The notes beneath the pieces are model-generated. The model made no database searches. It saw only the letters and a program-made list of their open reading frames with translations, and was not told the DNA's origin. A stretch of 64,000 nt of DNA from Forficula auricularia (lineage: Eukaryota > Arthropoda > Insecta > Dermaptera > Forficulidae), in the NCBI GenBank assembly GCA_024734495.1, contig JALMQS010000187.1, forward strand, positions 20,282,871 through 20,346,870, read 5' to 3'. Shown here in pieces: positions 1-11,639 of the stretch. Every line of letters begins with the position of its first letter. Positions within the stretch are counted from its first letter, which is position 1. The position numbers and the translations under genes are program-made.

Positions 1-868
1 ATTTGGGCTCAGTGCATTAAAGGCGTAAATCGGTATTTCTCAAGACGGCGCAAAAAAGACTTGGCGCGTCCCTGGAGGTCCTGGTAATAAATTTAAATAT
101 ATAGATCTTATATTCAATTTTTTTTTACTTAATTAACTTGTCACTTGTAACTATTTCACTTATTTAATTTTAATAGTCTCATAAGAATAATTATTGTAAT
201 AAACTTTTAAATAAATAAACTGATCAATTTAATAAAGTGAAATTAAATACGCCCGCTCGTTTGTTTATGCTTTTAAATAATCTCAATAAAATCGTTCAAA
301 AAATATATTTTGTTCATTTTTTAACAGTAAGTTCTGAAGTCAGAAAGCGAAAGAACTCTGCAATGAAAATACAAACATTTTAGTACCAGAACAAACATTC
401 TACGAATTTCCATCTTTGAGTTGTCGTGAACATGGAATACAGACACAGAAATTGAAAAAATAATGGTTAAAAATGATTACTATCAAATTTCCGACAATTT
501 TAAAAAGAATACATTATTTTAGTTTAGGGGGTTGATTTATTTAACAAATTTTAAAAACAATTAGCAAAAGAAAATGTTTTTAGTGAATTCAGGCTTTGTT
601 TTGATGATTAAATATTTTGAATGATGAGGGAGAAGAGAATTTAAGTTTCAAATAATAAGCTTTTGATTCAGGAATGTGTAGTGACTTCACAAATGTAACA
701 TATTGTGCCTACCTTTACTGAGTCAGATCAAAATGAAAATTTATTAGCTGCCTAAAATGATTTTGTATCTCAAAATTGATCTATTATTTTTTAAAATTGG
801 ATATGTAGTTCAATTACCTAAAGTATTTATAAAATTTTATTACATATAAACAAAAATAATAATTTTTT
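1..868. other. AT-rich stretch without a gene
   Basis: No credible coding sequence is visible. The part near 280-600 resembles 23505-23790: both share a phrase about an 'acattttagtaccagaa' segment followed by similar A/T-rich text, so it belongs to an interspersed repeat family. The first 90 bases are more GC-rich but not recognised. Confidence 0.5.
280..600 (+). repeat. interspersed repeat family G, copy 1
   Basis: This segment is a diverged match to 23505-23790. Shared landmarks are 'acattttagtaccagaa', a run around 'aaaaaataatggtt', and the end 'tagtgaattc' or 'aagtgaattc'. Weaker traces occur near 2190-2300 and 4090-4180. No terminal repeats or coding capacity were found, so the class is unknown. 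Confidence 0.5.
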
Positions 869-1447
869 ACTTTACCATACAGGGTATGTTCAAGTATTGT
901 AATCGTGCATGAAAAAAGTAGTTTTTTTCCATCTTTTTTTCAAAATATCTAAAAAACGGCTGAAACTATTTTGATTAAAAAAATTGAGCAAAACCATGGT
1001 ATTTTGCTCTACAAAAAAGCTTTAATAAGTAAACATCGAAAAAATTATATTTTCCGAGATAATAATTGTTTTGTCAAAATGTCTGTTAGTCTGTCTGGTT
1101 GTCTGGTTGTCTGTCTGTGCCTTACCAAATTTTTGTGGACGAGCTAGCTCAAAAACTAGTGTGAATATATAAACCAAATCTCACACGTAGTTTTGTTCCA
1201 TTGAGATTAAGAGCTGATTAGATTTTGGTGCATATCGAACCAAAATTAAGGGGGTGGCCCTTGTACCAAACTCAACCAAATTTTGTATACATAATCAATG
1301 AGGTCCCAGAAGTCTAAAAATGCAAAAACTAACCCCCCCCACCCCTACATGATTATAAATAATTTTATTAAATATTAAATATAAGTGAGAGACCAGGTTG
1401 TATGGTAAAGTCAAGTGGATGGCCACATCAGAACAGGTCAGCTTATT
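869..1447 (+). repeat. interspersed repeat family A, copy 1
   Basis: This copy starts at 'actttaccatacagggtatg' and ends at a CAGCTTATT motif after 'ggccacatcagaac'. Near-identical copies occur at 48985-49803, 54438-55596 and 55827-57468. Inside is a recurrent G/C-rich phrase about 'aaaatgcaaaaactaac'. The element carries TATGGTAAAGT near one end and its inverse at the other, which resembles short terminal inverted repeats. There is no ORF, so it is probably non-autonomous and its superfamily is unknown. Confidence 0.75.
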
Positions 1448-1518
1448 ATTTTTTTTTATTTATTTATTGTCACCGTGAACAAAGCCCATTTAGACAGCAC
1501 ATCAGTAAAAAAATAATA
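1447..1518 (-). repeat. SINE 3' tail fragment
   Basis: The reverse complement reads GTGCTGTCTAAATGGGCTTT, then a GTGACAATAAATAAATAAAA tail. This matches the 3' end of the tRNA-derived SINE at 8098-8316. It abuts the end of repeat family A, so it probably inserted there as a 5'-truncated copy. Confidence 0.7.
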
Positions 1519-1855
1519 TAAAACAATAAGAAAACAACTTTTCTGCACGTGTGTGATTTCATGTTAAAGAAAACAGGAAAAGATTATATAATTATGAAAA
1601 TTAGAGCAAAGTTTGAAGTTCAAGGAGTATTTATTAATTTTAAGTTTTTCAATAAAAATATATTTATTTTTATAATCTTAAGATCTGAGATGTCACTTGC
1701 TAGATTGACAGGATCGATTCTAGTTTTATTTTTTATTAATATTATTATTATTTATTTATTTATTTATTTTAGAATAAATCAGAAATGGTGACTTCTGCTT
1801 GATGTAAATAAATATAGACACTTAAATAAATTAATTAATTAAAAATCAGTTCCAA

Positions 1856-2330
1856 TAAAAAATTTTAAGAGGTCACTCAAGATTTTTAAAAATTTCCAAA
1901 TTGGTAGAAAATTGATTTTTTTTCTCGTCGTGTTATTCTTGCCCAGACACATTTGTTATTTCTAAATGGGTGGAAAAAAGTAAACCTTTTTTCAAAACAT
2001 GGTATGTTGTTCGGACTTTAGAGAATTTAGTGATTTGGCTATTAATTCATAACAAGTGATCTTAGTTAGATTTAAAAAAATGTCATAGAAGTTCAGTTGA
2101 ATAATACCATGTGTGCCAAATTTCAGCTGATTAGTTACAACCTTCGAAGCAACTCATGCGAAAATTTATATTTTTTGAATTTTTTACCAAAGTTCCGAAG
2201 CTAGAAAATCCAAAACCTATGGCTCTTCTTTTTGAAAATACACAAATTTTGGCACTAAAATAAACTTTATTTGACCCTCCGTTCTTGAGTATAATGAGTA
2301 GCTAACACTTGGTTAGATTATGAGGTTTTT
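1856..2330. other. diverged repeat sequence, no gene
   Basis: The first 80 bases, from 'aattttaagaggtcactcaa', recur at 3626-3705 with a few changes. The remainder has weak similarity to repeat family G (a phrase on 'aaacattttagtacc'). No coding sequence is supported. Confidence 0.5.
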
Positions 2331-2639
2331 ACAATCTAAATTTTCATTTGTGAGAAGAAAATTAAAAAAATAAATAAATCTTTTTTTGCTTGACGGTTTG
2401 TTTACTTTATTTTTATTTTTTGTTCTATTTTTTCAAAATCGTATTAGCCAAACTGGCTTTAAACAATAAATTATTATCTATCTTATCTATCTTATCTATT
2501 GCAGCTAATTAAAGTTAAAGTTTGGCAAAAAAGTTTATATTAATAAATTGCACATTTCTGTCAAGCTTCAGCTTTCTAATTCAGTTTTCTAAAAAAAAGA
2601 AGAAAAAAAGGTTGCAGAGCATAAAATTTTTACTGCATT

Positions 2640-3094
2640 TGGGGGTGGGGGTGGGGTGGAATGAGTGGGAAGTGTGCGTAGTGGGGTGCAGGGTGGGTGC
2701 GGAGGTTGAATGGGATTGGGGTGCTGGGTGGAATTCAGGGGTTGGGTGCAGCGGTCCGGGGTGGGGGTGGGGTGGAATTGGAGAAGGGTGCGTAGTGGGG
2801 TGCAGGATGGGTGCGGAGGTGGAATAAGGTTGGGGTGCGGGGTGGGGGTTCGATAGTAGAATGCAGGGGAGGGGTGCAGGGGTGGAATGGGCTGAAGGGT
2901 CCTTAGAGGGGTGCAGGGTGGGTGCAGAGTTGGAATGGATTTGGCGTGCAGGGTGGAATCCAGGGGTGGGATGCAGGAGGTCAGGGTGGGTCTGGGGGTT
3001 GAATGGGGGGAAGGGTAAGTGGGGTGCAGGGTGGGTGCGGAGGTGGAATGAAGTTGGGGAGTGGGTGTCCAGGTCGGCGGGCTTCTCAGCTAGT
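2640..3094 (+). mobile_element. Helitron-like 3' end with G-rich minisatellite
   Basis: A G-rich tandem array of imperfect units around 'gggtgcagggtgggtgcgg' runs from 2640 to about 3075. It ends in a short C/G segment and 'cagctagt'. The same architecture (G-rich minisatellite, GC hairpin, CTAG then T) is seen at 51180-51562. A terminal hairpin followed by CTRR is the known 3' signature of Helitrons. The 5' end is not visible here. Long open frames through the array are compositional artefacts. Confidence 0.6.
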
Positions 3095-3719
3095 ATTTAT
3101 ATAAAAACAATAAAAAAAAATCATTAGAATAATTCTCCTTATTTTGAAATTAAAATTTGCAAAATTTTTATTTTATTCTTCTGTTAATTTTTTTTTTTTT
3201 TATAAATACCTGATATCAAGTAATTTAATTGCATATGAATATTAAATTAAATATAAATAGGGGTAGATTAAGGGTTGTTTACCTTTGAGTAGAGGTAGGT
3301 GGTCGTCGATGTTGACTTGACCAGTTCTCGACACTAAATGAATTAAAAAATAAAAATTGAAAAAGAGTTTCTACTCGATAAGATAAACAATATTGCTCGA
3401 AATATTTCAATAGAAAAAAAATTATCAAATGCATTTTTCTCTTATATTTTTGTTTTTTACGATAAAAGTAATGAAATAGACTAATTACCTACATATTGGT
3501 ATACCTAGAAGATTAGGGTGCCCCCCCCCCCCCCCAAAAAAAAAACGAAAATTTTTTTATTTTTGATCTTGTATGAAAATATGTTAAGTTAACCTGTTTT
3601 AAAAATGCTCACCATTATCAGATCGATTAAAAAATTTTAAGAGGTCACTCAAGATATTTAAAAATTTCTGAAATGGTAGAAAATTGATTTTTTTTCTCCT
3701 CATGTTAATAATAATAATA

Positions 3720-3941
3720 CAGTAGAGTCTCACTAATCCGGCACTTCAATAGACCGGCAAGTCCAATAATTCGGTACCCTCCACCCGCGATTTGGTATTC
3801 GTTTGCAACCCATATCGGGTGAAATTTATTTTATTTTATTTTATTTATTATGAAATTTTTTATACAATCCAGTAATCCGAACATTCCAATAATCCGACAC
3901 ACCCTAGTTTTTAATAGTGCGGGATTAGTGAGACTCTACTG
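3720..3941. mobile_element. pogo/Tigger-like MITE with TA duplication
   Basis: The 222 bp element is bounded by inverted repeats CAGTAGAGTCTCACTAATCC, identical over 20 bases at both ends and continuing with one mismatch. A TA dinucleotide lies on each side. Both the TIR sequence type and the TA target site fit the pogo branch of Tc1/mariner. It has no ORF, so it is non-autonomous. Confidence 0.9.
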
Positions 3942-4317
3942 TAATTTAAAAAAAAACAGTTTGTGTTATAATGCTGAAAATTGATTCGAAGGAGATGATT
4001 ATTAATATATTATAATATAAATTTTTATAAAGAAAACAGAAGTGATCGTCATCTACTGAATCTGAAATATCTAAAATATATTCATTTTGTACTTTGTTTC
4101 GGAATTATAATAGAAACATTTTTGCAAAAACGAACATTCTACGATCTTCCCTTCCTGACACAGCTCAAAGAATGTTTGTGTATGTGGATATTTGGATTTG
4201 ATATTTTCTGAAATACAATTAGACAATGTGTAGACGGATTAAAGGAAATCTTCAATTCTTTTTAGATTGAGTATTTATAGCAGTTAGTGGTTGTCGCTTT
4301 AGGTTCTGATTTCTTTT

Positions 4318-5283
4318 TAACCGACTTAAAAAGGAGGAGGTTCTCAATTCGACTGATGTCTATTGTTACCTCATATCTTCGCCAATTGTGAACCGATTTT
4401 GATGATTTTTTTGCATTGGGTTTAGTCTAGTTTCCGATTGGTCCCGTTTTTTTTTCATTGGTATTGGACAATTTTTGATATGATTGTTCAGGCATAACTT
4501 CTTTGTTTATGAACTGATTTTAATGATTCTTTTTTTATTGGAAAGAGGGTACCTTAGGGGTAGTACCATATTAATTTGGTCAAGTTCTGGAAGATATGAT
4601 CAATGACGAAAAACGTAAATCTCCAATTCTTATGACCAAATAATCGAAATTATAATAAATAAAATCTTTTATAAAAACACCTTAAAACATTGATTTAAAA
4701 CCCGCAAACGTTTCGAGAAAATTTCTATATTTATGAATTGAATTTTATTATCATTTTCTGATTCATTCGCCCGACGCTTTCTCTTACGAGATGCATGCAA
4801 GGTATTATCATAAGTCACTATTAATAACATCACTAAAAAGAGAAAAATAAAAATAATTTTTATAAAAAAATAAAACCGACTTCAAAAAAATTAAATGCAA
4901 CAAATAAAATAATAATAACTTAAAAATCAAATAAAATACACTAAAAGGTATGAAATAATTATCTTTTTTAGTTACAACTAAACGACAAAATATTAACATG
5001 AAATTCCTTTTGAAGTCGGTGCCAAACATACATTTTATGAATCGCACTCGACGGATCTTACTTAGTACGTTTGGCGGGTACGCTCGCTTATATAGTTTGT
5101 TTGGCACGGACTTCAAAAAGTAATTTCATGTTAATATTTCGTCGTTTAGTTGTAACTAAATAAGATAATTATTTCATACCTTTTAGTGTATTTTATTTAT
5201 TTTTAAGTTATTATTATTTCATTTGTTGAATTTAATTTTTTTGAAGTCGGTTTTATTTTTTTTTTATAAAAATTATTTTTTGG
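4318..5283 (+). mobile_element. foldback element family D, copy 1
   Basis: It starts with 'ttaaccgactt' and a GGAGGAGG block, and ends in a long palindrome with arms at about 4846-5040 and 5085-5280. The motif ACCGACTTCAAAAA or its complement appears at each end of the palindrome and twice near its centre. Copies 2 (7026-7992) and 3 (28008-28744) are inverted or shortened versions. Mirror-image open frames in the two arms are products of the palindrome. Similar 'ACCGACTTCAAAAAAGGAGGAGG' repeats are widespread in insects to my knowledge; the class is uncertain. Confidence 0.75.
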
Positions 5284-5317
5284 AATACCATTTCTATAGC
5301 ACAATATCGTTAATGAA

Positions 5318-5412
5318 TAAACTCTACTTTCGTTTCAGGACTAGACGCTCTTTTACGCCTACTCAACTACTAAACCTTCAAAAGGGCCAAATTTGTTCCT
5401 ATAAACGAACAT
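5318..5412 (+). pseudogene. fragment of non-LTR reverse transcriptase
   Basis: The translated piece FRFRTRRSFTPTQLLNLQKG aligns with LLFRSRRCYTPSQLLILYKA in the LINE fragment at 12265-12966. Only about 30 residues of the post-catalytic part of the protein remain. It lies immediately after a family D foldback. It is a dead relic. Confidence 0.7.
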
Positions 5413-5985
5413 AAAAAACAAACAATAAAATCTACATTATTATATATCCCTCCTAATATGAAATGAATTCAAAATTATGTCGTAGTTTTGTTATTGCATA
5501 ATCACACCCAGAAAATTATTCTATTTAATATATTCAATATTCTTATTCATTTAATTATTTAATTATAAAATTGGTTTTTGATGAATGGGCGTTTTGATAA
5601 TTATATAAGAAAAATATATGTATAATTGCATGTTGTCCAATACAATAGTTGAACGCGTCGGGCGGTTCACCCCAGGCATTGAGACTTGGCATTTATGGAG
5701 AGACACTTCGGAATCAGCCAGAAAGCAATTCCAAAGCGAACAGTAAATGGACAGTGTATGTGTTGATGGAATCTTTAACCTCTCCTTAAGCTCTTTTCTA
5801 AAGAAACATTTATAGCTATTTGCTCATAAATATTTATTCCCTGCAATCATCTCAAATCGAATTCGCAAAAGAAAAAATATTTATGTTAATAATTTTATCA
5901 CTCAATTTATTTTTTTGATTTATCTGTTGTTTTTTAATCTTATTAAATTACCTATTATTTAAATTAAAAGTATATTTTTAATTTT
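5412..5985. other. AT-rich stretch, nothing recognised
   Basis: There is no ORF of interest, no inverted repeat and no match to other repeats in the window that I could see. Confidence 0.4.
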
Positions 5986-5987
5986 TT

Positions 5988-6712
5988 GAAACGAAATTTT
6001 ATCTGGAGAGAGACGGACTGGTAGAAATTTCAATTGAATGTCTATCTAATTAAGAAAAGGAGGAAAAAAAATGTTTTTCTATGCCTTTGTTAAAAATGAA
6101 GAAAGTTTTTGAACACTACTGTGGAGAGAAGAAGGAAACATTTTATTTGTTTCATTCATTGACCCTTTGAAACCCTGAAGAAGGAGGGAAAAATCCTCCG
6201 AAATGTCCGTCGGTTTGAAAGGAAAGGAGGAAGGATTCCAATAAATTACACCTTATTTGATATGTGTTAATTTTTCTTTCCTCACTATCTCTGGGCTGCC
6301 TTCCATTACATTCAATTGTATATTTTTAATTTAGATGTCTTTTTTTAGTTCATTTTTGAAAATATTTCTAGTCAGTCTTAGTCTGAGATATTTTTAAAAA
6401 ATTTTATCTTGCAAGAAAGACATTCCTACAAATTTTTTGCACGAAATTTTCTCTGGAGAGAGACGGACTGGTAGAAATTTTAACTGAAAGTAATGGAAGG
6501 CAGCCCAGGGGCAGTGAAGAAAGAAAAAACCAACACACATCCAAATAAGGTGTGATTTATTTCCTTTCAAACCGACGTTTAAGAAAAAAAAATTGTTTTT
6601 CTATTTTAATGCTTCTTCTAAGGAAGAAGAAAGTTTTAAACATTGCTGTGGAGAGAGGAAGGAAACATTTTGTTTGTCTCCTTCATTGACCCTTTGAAAC
6701 CCGCCCCATACG
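5988..6712 (+). mobile_element. hammerhead-bearing element family E, tandem copy
   Basis: Two direct copies of one unit are present. Each begins around a 'ctggagagagacggactggt' block (6004 and 6453) and ends around 'cattgaccctttgaaacc' (6155 and 6690). The first copy carries a hammerhead ribozyme motif at 6164-6222, after which inverted sequence related to 6480-6560 follows. Tandem and inverted partial copies are typical of Penelope terminal repeats and of retrozymes. Target-site duplications were not identified. A further copy is at 30078-30295. Confidence 0.55.
6164..6222 (+). ncRNA. hammerhead ribozyme motif (family E)
   Basis: The core CUGAAGA is at 6175-6181, stem II pairs GGAGG with CCUCC, and GAAAU is at 6200-6204. 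GUC is at 6209-6211, with predicted cleavage after 6211. Stem I pairs 6164-6174 with 6212-6222 at 10 of 11 positions. The usual GAAAC is GAAAU, so the first stem III pair would be a U-G wobble, and activity is uncertain. Confidence 0.6.
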
Positions 6713-7025
6713 ATTTTCACATTAGTTTCTCCCTTATTTGAAATCATCATACCAATTTTCTTCATTCAAATTACTCAATTTGTGTTTCCCCATAGCCATT
6801 GTGAGAAAACCGGGAAAAAGGCAAAATTGCAAAATACTAAAAATGTTCGATTTTAGCCAAAATCTTGAACGGGCTTAAATAAATAAATAAATAAAAAGTA
6901 ATAGTGAAAATAAATAGTCAAATCAGTAAATTTTGGAAGGCGGTAGGTTTTGGGGTCACAAAACTATAAATGTTGAAATCTTGCACTTTAATTATTATAA
7001 AAGATATCGTATACAAAATGATTTT

Positions 7026-7992
7026 TTCTAAAAAAAAATAAAACCGACTTCAAAAAAATTAAATGCAACAAATAAAATAAGAATAATTCAAAAATCAAAT
7101 AAAATACACTAAAAGGTATAAAATAATTATCTAATTTAGTTACAACTAAACTACGAAATTTTTACATGAAATCACTTTTTGAAGTCGGTGCCAAACATAT
7201 ACATTTTATGAATCGCACTCAACGAATCTTACTTAGTAAGTTTGGCGGGTAAACTCGCTTATATAGTTTGTTTAGCACCGACTTCAAAAAGTGATTTCAT
7301 GTAAAAATTTCGTAGTTTAATTGTAACTAAATTAGATAATTATATGATATCTTTTAGTGTATTTTATTTTATTTTTGAGTTATTCTTATTTTATATTTGT
7401 TGCGTTTAAGTTTTGAAGTGGGTTTTAATTTTTTTTTTATAAAAATTATTTTTATTTTTCTCTTTTTAGTGATGTTATTAATAGTGACTTAAGATAATAT
7501 TTTGTATACATCTCGTAAGAGAAAGCGTCGGGCGAATGAATCAGAAAATGATAAAAAAAATTCAATTCATAAATATAGAAATTCTCTCGAAACTTTTACG
7601 GGTTTTAAATGAAAGTTTTAAGATTTTTTTTTATAAAAGATTTTATTTATTATAATTTCGTTTATTTGCTCATTGAATTGGAAATTTACGTTATTTCGTC
7701 ATTGATCATATCATCAGAACTTGACCAAATTAATATGGGACCACCCCTAAGGTTTTCTCTTTCCAAGAATCATTGAAATCGGTCCATAAACAACGAAGTT
7801 ATGCCTGAACATACATATCAAAAAAGGTACAATACCAATGAAAAAAAAACGGGACCAATCGGGAAGTAGCCTGAACCCAATGCAAAAAATCATCGAAATC
7901 GGTTGATAATTGGCGAAGAAATCAGGTAACATAGACACAAAAAAAATCAGTCCAATTGATAACCTCCTCCTTTTTTGAAGTCGGTTAAAAAT
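7026..7992 (-). mobile_element. foldback element family D, copy 2
   Basis: This is the reverse-orientation counterpart of 4318-5283. The palindrome (arms about 7028-7212 and 7268-7460) comes first, then the unique arm, ending with 'cctccttttttgaagtcgg' and 'ttaa'. The unique arm contains the phrase 'gagaaagcgtcgggcgaatg', shared with copy 1. No protein is encoded. Confidence 0.75.
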
Positions 7993-8097
7993 GAAAGTTA
8001 AGTACATGTATAATGTATTAGAATAAGACTTTAAGAAGTTTATTTATGTAAATGCCATTCCAATACTCTTTTATCCTAGACAAGTAAAAAGCCAAAG

Positions 8098-8316
8098 GAG
8101 TCGGGTTAGCCGAGCCGGCTAACGCGCTGGCCTCGCTTCGGCGTCGATCGATTATGACGATGTTGGAGCGGAAGGCCGGGGTTCGATCCTGGCTGGCAAA
8201 TAAAAATTTCTACCGGCTAAAAACTCGGCTCCCTCACTAACCATACTAACACTTTACTTATGTGCTGTCTAAATGGGCTTTGTTCCCGGTGACAATAAAT
8301 AAATAAAAAATAAAAA
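8098..8316 (+). mobile_element. tRNA-derived SINE
   Basis: An A-box-like segment (ggttagccgagccggc near 8104) and a B box GGTTCGATCCT at 8180-8190 form an RNA polymerase III promoter head. A tRNA-unrelated body with 'gtgctgtctaaatgggcttt' follows, then an AATAAATAAATAAAAAA tail. The 3' part recurs at 1447-1518 on the minus strand. No target duplication was resolved. Confidence 0.8.
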
Positions 8317-8319
8317 AAG

Positions 8320-9300
8320 CCAAGAGTATAGATATACCTTGACTTACTGGTGCAGCAGCTTCTGCGTGTACGCTTCTTGACATCTTGAGTCGGCATAAAT
8401 AAATAATAAAAAATTATATTAAAATGGCCTAGAAAAAAAATTTATGCTTCGATGGGAAATTAATTTTTTCATCGTGTCCAAAGTTTTCTTTCTTTTTCCG
8501 AATATTTTTTGCTAATATGGCTGTATCATCTTCTTCTAATAATACACAATGCTTGTCTTGGATTAGATTGGGTTTGATGAACTTTTGGAATCTAAAAATA
8601 CATTAGTTACTCCCTCGCAATGCTAAATGTTCGTTGCCATATATGAAACGCTTAATTTGTTAAATTTAAAATGGTTTCGAGAGCCCGGATTTTAATTGCT
8701 TTTTTATTTTTATAGAAGAATCTATAATTAAATAGGTTTTTTATTTTTAATAGAACGAGACTCCAATTTTGAATAATTTACTTGATATAAATCACAATAT
8801 ACAATTTAGATGAAAAAAATAGACTGTGTGATCATTCTGTATATTAGAAAAAAAATTAAATTCAAATTTAAATAGGAGGACAAAATAAATTATTTCCTTA
8901 AGACCTGTCACTGTCTGAAAGTTCATTAGCGCATCAGTGGTGGTATTACTCCAGGCGCCGGGGTAATTCCGCCATACCCTTGAGGTAATAGGAAATGCAA
9001 CAGAACAAAATGTTTTATCAAAAACTTACTGAATAAGGGTATTACATTTTAATAAACTTAATGTTTAAAACAATAATTTCGCTAAGAAAAAGGTTAAAGT
9101 TTAGTCTTAAGCCCCTTAAGTGACCATATTCCACACCGTTTACATCTGAACTAAAGTACATTGAAGCCGTATTCTTCACAAAAAAATCAGAACTTAACCT
9201 TCAATCGTTAATCTTTGGATCTTATGCCGAAATCATAGTCAACTTCATTATTGACACATAAATCTTAGGGTGGCGCCATTACCCCGACATCGTAACAGGG
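8320..9300. other. AT-rich stretch, nothing recognised
   Basis: No coding sequence, tRNA or repeat structure could be supported. The segment may be unique intergenic or intronic DNA. Confidence 0.4.
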
Positions 9301-9303
9301 GTG

Positions 9304-10650
9304 ACACAGGTAACTATATTTTATAAAGAGTTATCGTTGGAATATCTCGAAAAAAATTACTTATTTTAACCCTCTCTTTGAAGGGTAGATGATGCCAAAC
9401 GGGACCCTTATCAACTTGTTTGAAAATTTCAAGGGAAAATAAAATATTAATTTTCAAAAAATCAAACTTATTTTTTCTTAATAATATATTTTATAAAAGA
9501 GTATAATTTCGTTGGAATATCTCGAAAAAATTACTTTTTTTAGCCTCTCTTCAAAGGGTAGATAATGGTACAAAGGAGGGACCATTATCAACTTGATTAT
9601 ACAAAGGGGGAACCCTTATCAACTTGTTTGAAAATTTCAAGGGAAAATAAAATATTAATTTTCAAAAAATTAAACTTATTTTTTCTTAATAATATATTTT
9701 ATAAAATTATACATTTCGTTGGAATATCTCGAAAAAAATTACTTTTTTTTACCCTCTCTTCGAAGGGTAGATGATGGTACAAATGAGGGACCATTATCAA
9801 CTTGTTTGAGAATTTCAAGGGAAAATAAAATATTAATTTTCAAAAAACTAAACTCATTTTAAATATTATATTATATAAACAGTTAAAAGAGTATACTTTC
9901 GTTGGAATATCTTGAAAAAAATTACTTTTTTTTACCCTCTCTTCGAAGGGTAGATTATACAAAGGGGGAACCCTTATCAACTTGATTGAGAATTTCAAGG
10001 GAAAATAAAATATTAATTTTCAAAAACTAAACTCATTTTAAATATTATATTATATAAACAGTTAAAAGATATACTTTCGTTGGAATATCTTGAAAAAAAT
10101 TACTTTTTTTTACCCTCTCTTCGAAGGGTAGATTATACAAAGGGGGAACCCTTATCAACTTGATTGCGAATTTCAAGGAAAAATAAAATATTAATTTTCA
10201 AAAAATTAAACTCATTTTAAATATTATATTTTATAAACAGTTAAAAGAGTATACTTTCGTTGGAATATCTCGAATTAAATTACTTTTTTTACCCACTCTT
10301 CAAAGGAAAGATGTTACAAAGGGTGGATCCTTATCAACTTGTTTGAGAATTTCAAGGGACAAAAAATATTAATTTTCAAAAAACTAAACTCATTTTTACT
10401 TTCATATTTATATTCATAGAATATAATGTGAGAGTATTGCGATGCCCTGTCTGGGTCCTGACTCTTTGAGAGCTTGTTAATAGTATATTTTATAAAGAGT
10501 TAAAAGAGTATATTTTCGTTGAAATTTCTCGAAAAAAAATGCTTTTTTTACCCTCTCTTTGAAGGGTAGATGATACAAAGGGGGGACCCTTATCAACTTG
10601 TTTGAGAATTTCAAGGGAAAATAAATATTAATTTTCAAAAAACTATTTTT
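9304..10650 (+). repeat. tandem array, seven units of about 180 bp
   Basis: The phrase 'gttggaatatct' recurs at 9336, 9511, 9718, 9901, 10079 and 10259, with a diverged form at 10518, giving spacings of 175, 207, 183, 178, 180 and 259. Each unit has 'accctctcttcgaagggtag', then 'acccttatcaactt', then 'caagggaaaataaa'. The last spacing is enlarged by unrelated sequence around 10400-10490. Open frames within units are incidental. Confidence 0.9.
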
Positions 10651-10900
10651 AATAGCAGGTAACCTAGGCGAATAGGAAACAGAACAAACACAACTTATGA
10701 CATTGTGGCTAAATAAATACACTATACATATATAGTAATCTTACATGTCTATTATCAATACTATATTTACATAGTTCAAATGTTTGGAAGAAAAAAATTA
10801 ATTTTTAAGAGAATAATAAGCGAATAATGTATTATTTATTCATTATTATGATATATAATGAGTCATGATGAATGAGTATCTACTATATAACCAAAAAGAA

Positions 10901-10972
10901 GGGCTCAGCCGGGATTTGAACCCGGGACCTCTCGCACCCAAAGCGAGAATCATACCCCTAGACCACTGAGCC
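10901..10972 (-). tRNA. tRNA-Pro, anticodon TGG
   Basis: Read on the minus strand, the 72-base gene has a 7 bp acceptor stem GGCTCAG/CTGAGCC with discriminator C. It has a D-arm with GTCTAGGGGTATGAT, an anticodon stem CTCGC/GCGAG enclosing TTTGGGT (anticodon TGG), and a T-arm CCGGG-TTCAAAT-CCCGG. All four arms pair, internal A and B boxes are canonical, and there is no intron. This is the one gene in the window that looks intact and functional. A broken second copy with similar flank is at 16310-16945. Confidence 0.97.
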
Positions 10973-11176
10973 TCATTAATTATTGCTTGTTGACCTTGGC
11001 ATTCAGATTATAAAAACATTAGCGAGATAACGACTTTGACTATCTACTACTACTCTGTTAATGAACTTTCAAGTGCGTACGTAATCAACATCATACAGTT
11101 CGGCGGACCTCTATTAGCTCTGAACTAAATTTATTTTTTATAATTTTACGGATGGTTGTGTCAAATCAGTCTTAGT

Positions 11177-11371
11177 GCCGGTTGTATGTCGCAAAGTAAA
11201 TGCTTATTACAACTAACAAAGGGTAGAGGGTAAATGGAGGAATTGGGATGGCCAATGCTTTTTACAACTAACTTTCAGTGCCTGTCATCTGATTGGCCAT
11301 CCTAGTTCCTCCATTTACCATCTACCCTTTGTTAGTTGTAAAAAGCATTTACTTTGCGACATACAACCGGC
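11177..11371. mobile_element. foldback MITE inserted in a LINE 3' tail
   Basis: Arms of about 80 bp (11177-11258 and 11291-11371) are near-perfect inverted repeats beginning GCCGGTTGTATGTCGC. The flanks 'cagtcttag' and 'taaggactatgtactc' match the continuous LINE tail 'cagtcttaggactgtatact' seen at 34814 and 61102, so the element split a LINE tail. The duplicated bases look like TTAG/TAAG, perhaps a degraded TTAA, which would suggest a piggyBac or Kolobok type. The superfamily is not settled. Confidence 0.8.
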
Positions 11372-11639
11372 CCTAAGGACTATGTACTCAATGATGATGA
11401 AATTTACAATGGAAAATATTATTTATTTATGACCGGTTTGTCATTATGTTGGATATCTTGACTGCTTACTCCCCGAGTTATGTGTGCTATCAACTAAATT
11501 TAAAGACAAAATTACCAAAATATTCTTGGTTCTTAAGCCAAGTTTAACGGGAAGTTAATAATCTATCTTTTAAAATCACCCAATATGTTATCTAGATATG
11601 CTCGTATTTTATAATGTTAACAACTTTGATTCTAGTGTA

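Noticed and set aside
2522..3127. Two open frames of 88-101 codons, rich in G, W and V
   Set aside because: They translate a G-rich minisatellite; the repeats explain the open frames and no protein domain is visible.
4690..4740. A hammerhead-like GAAACG segment in foldback family D (also at about 7567-7600)
   Set aside because: No CUGANGA segment is present and stem II is only a weak AT pairing, so the resemblance is too thin.
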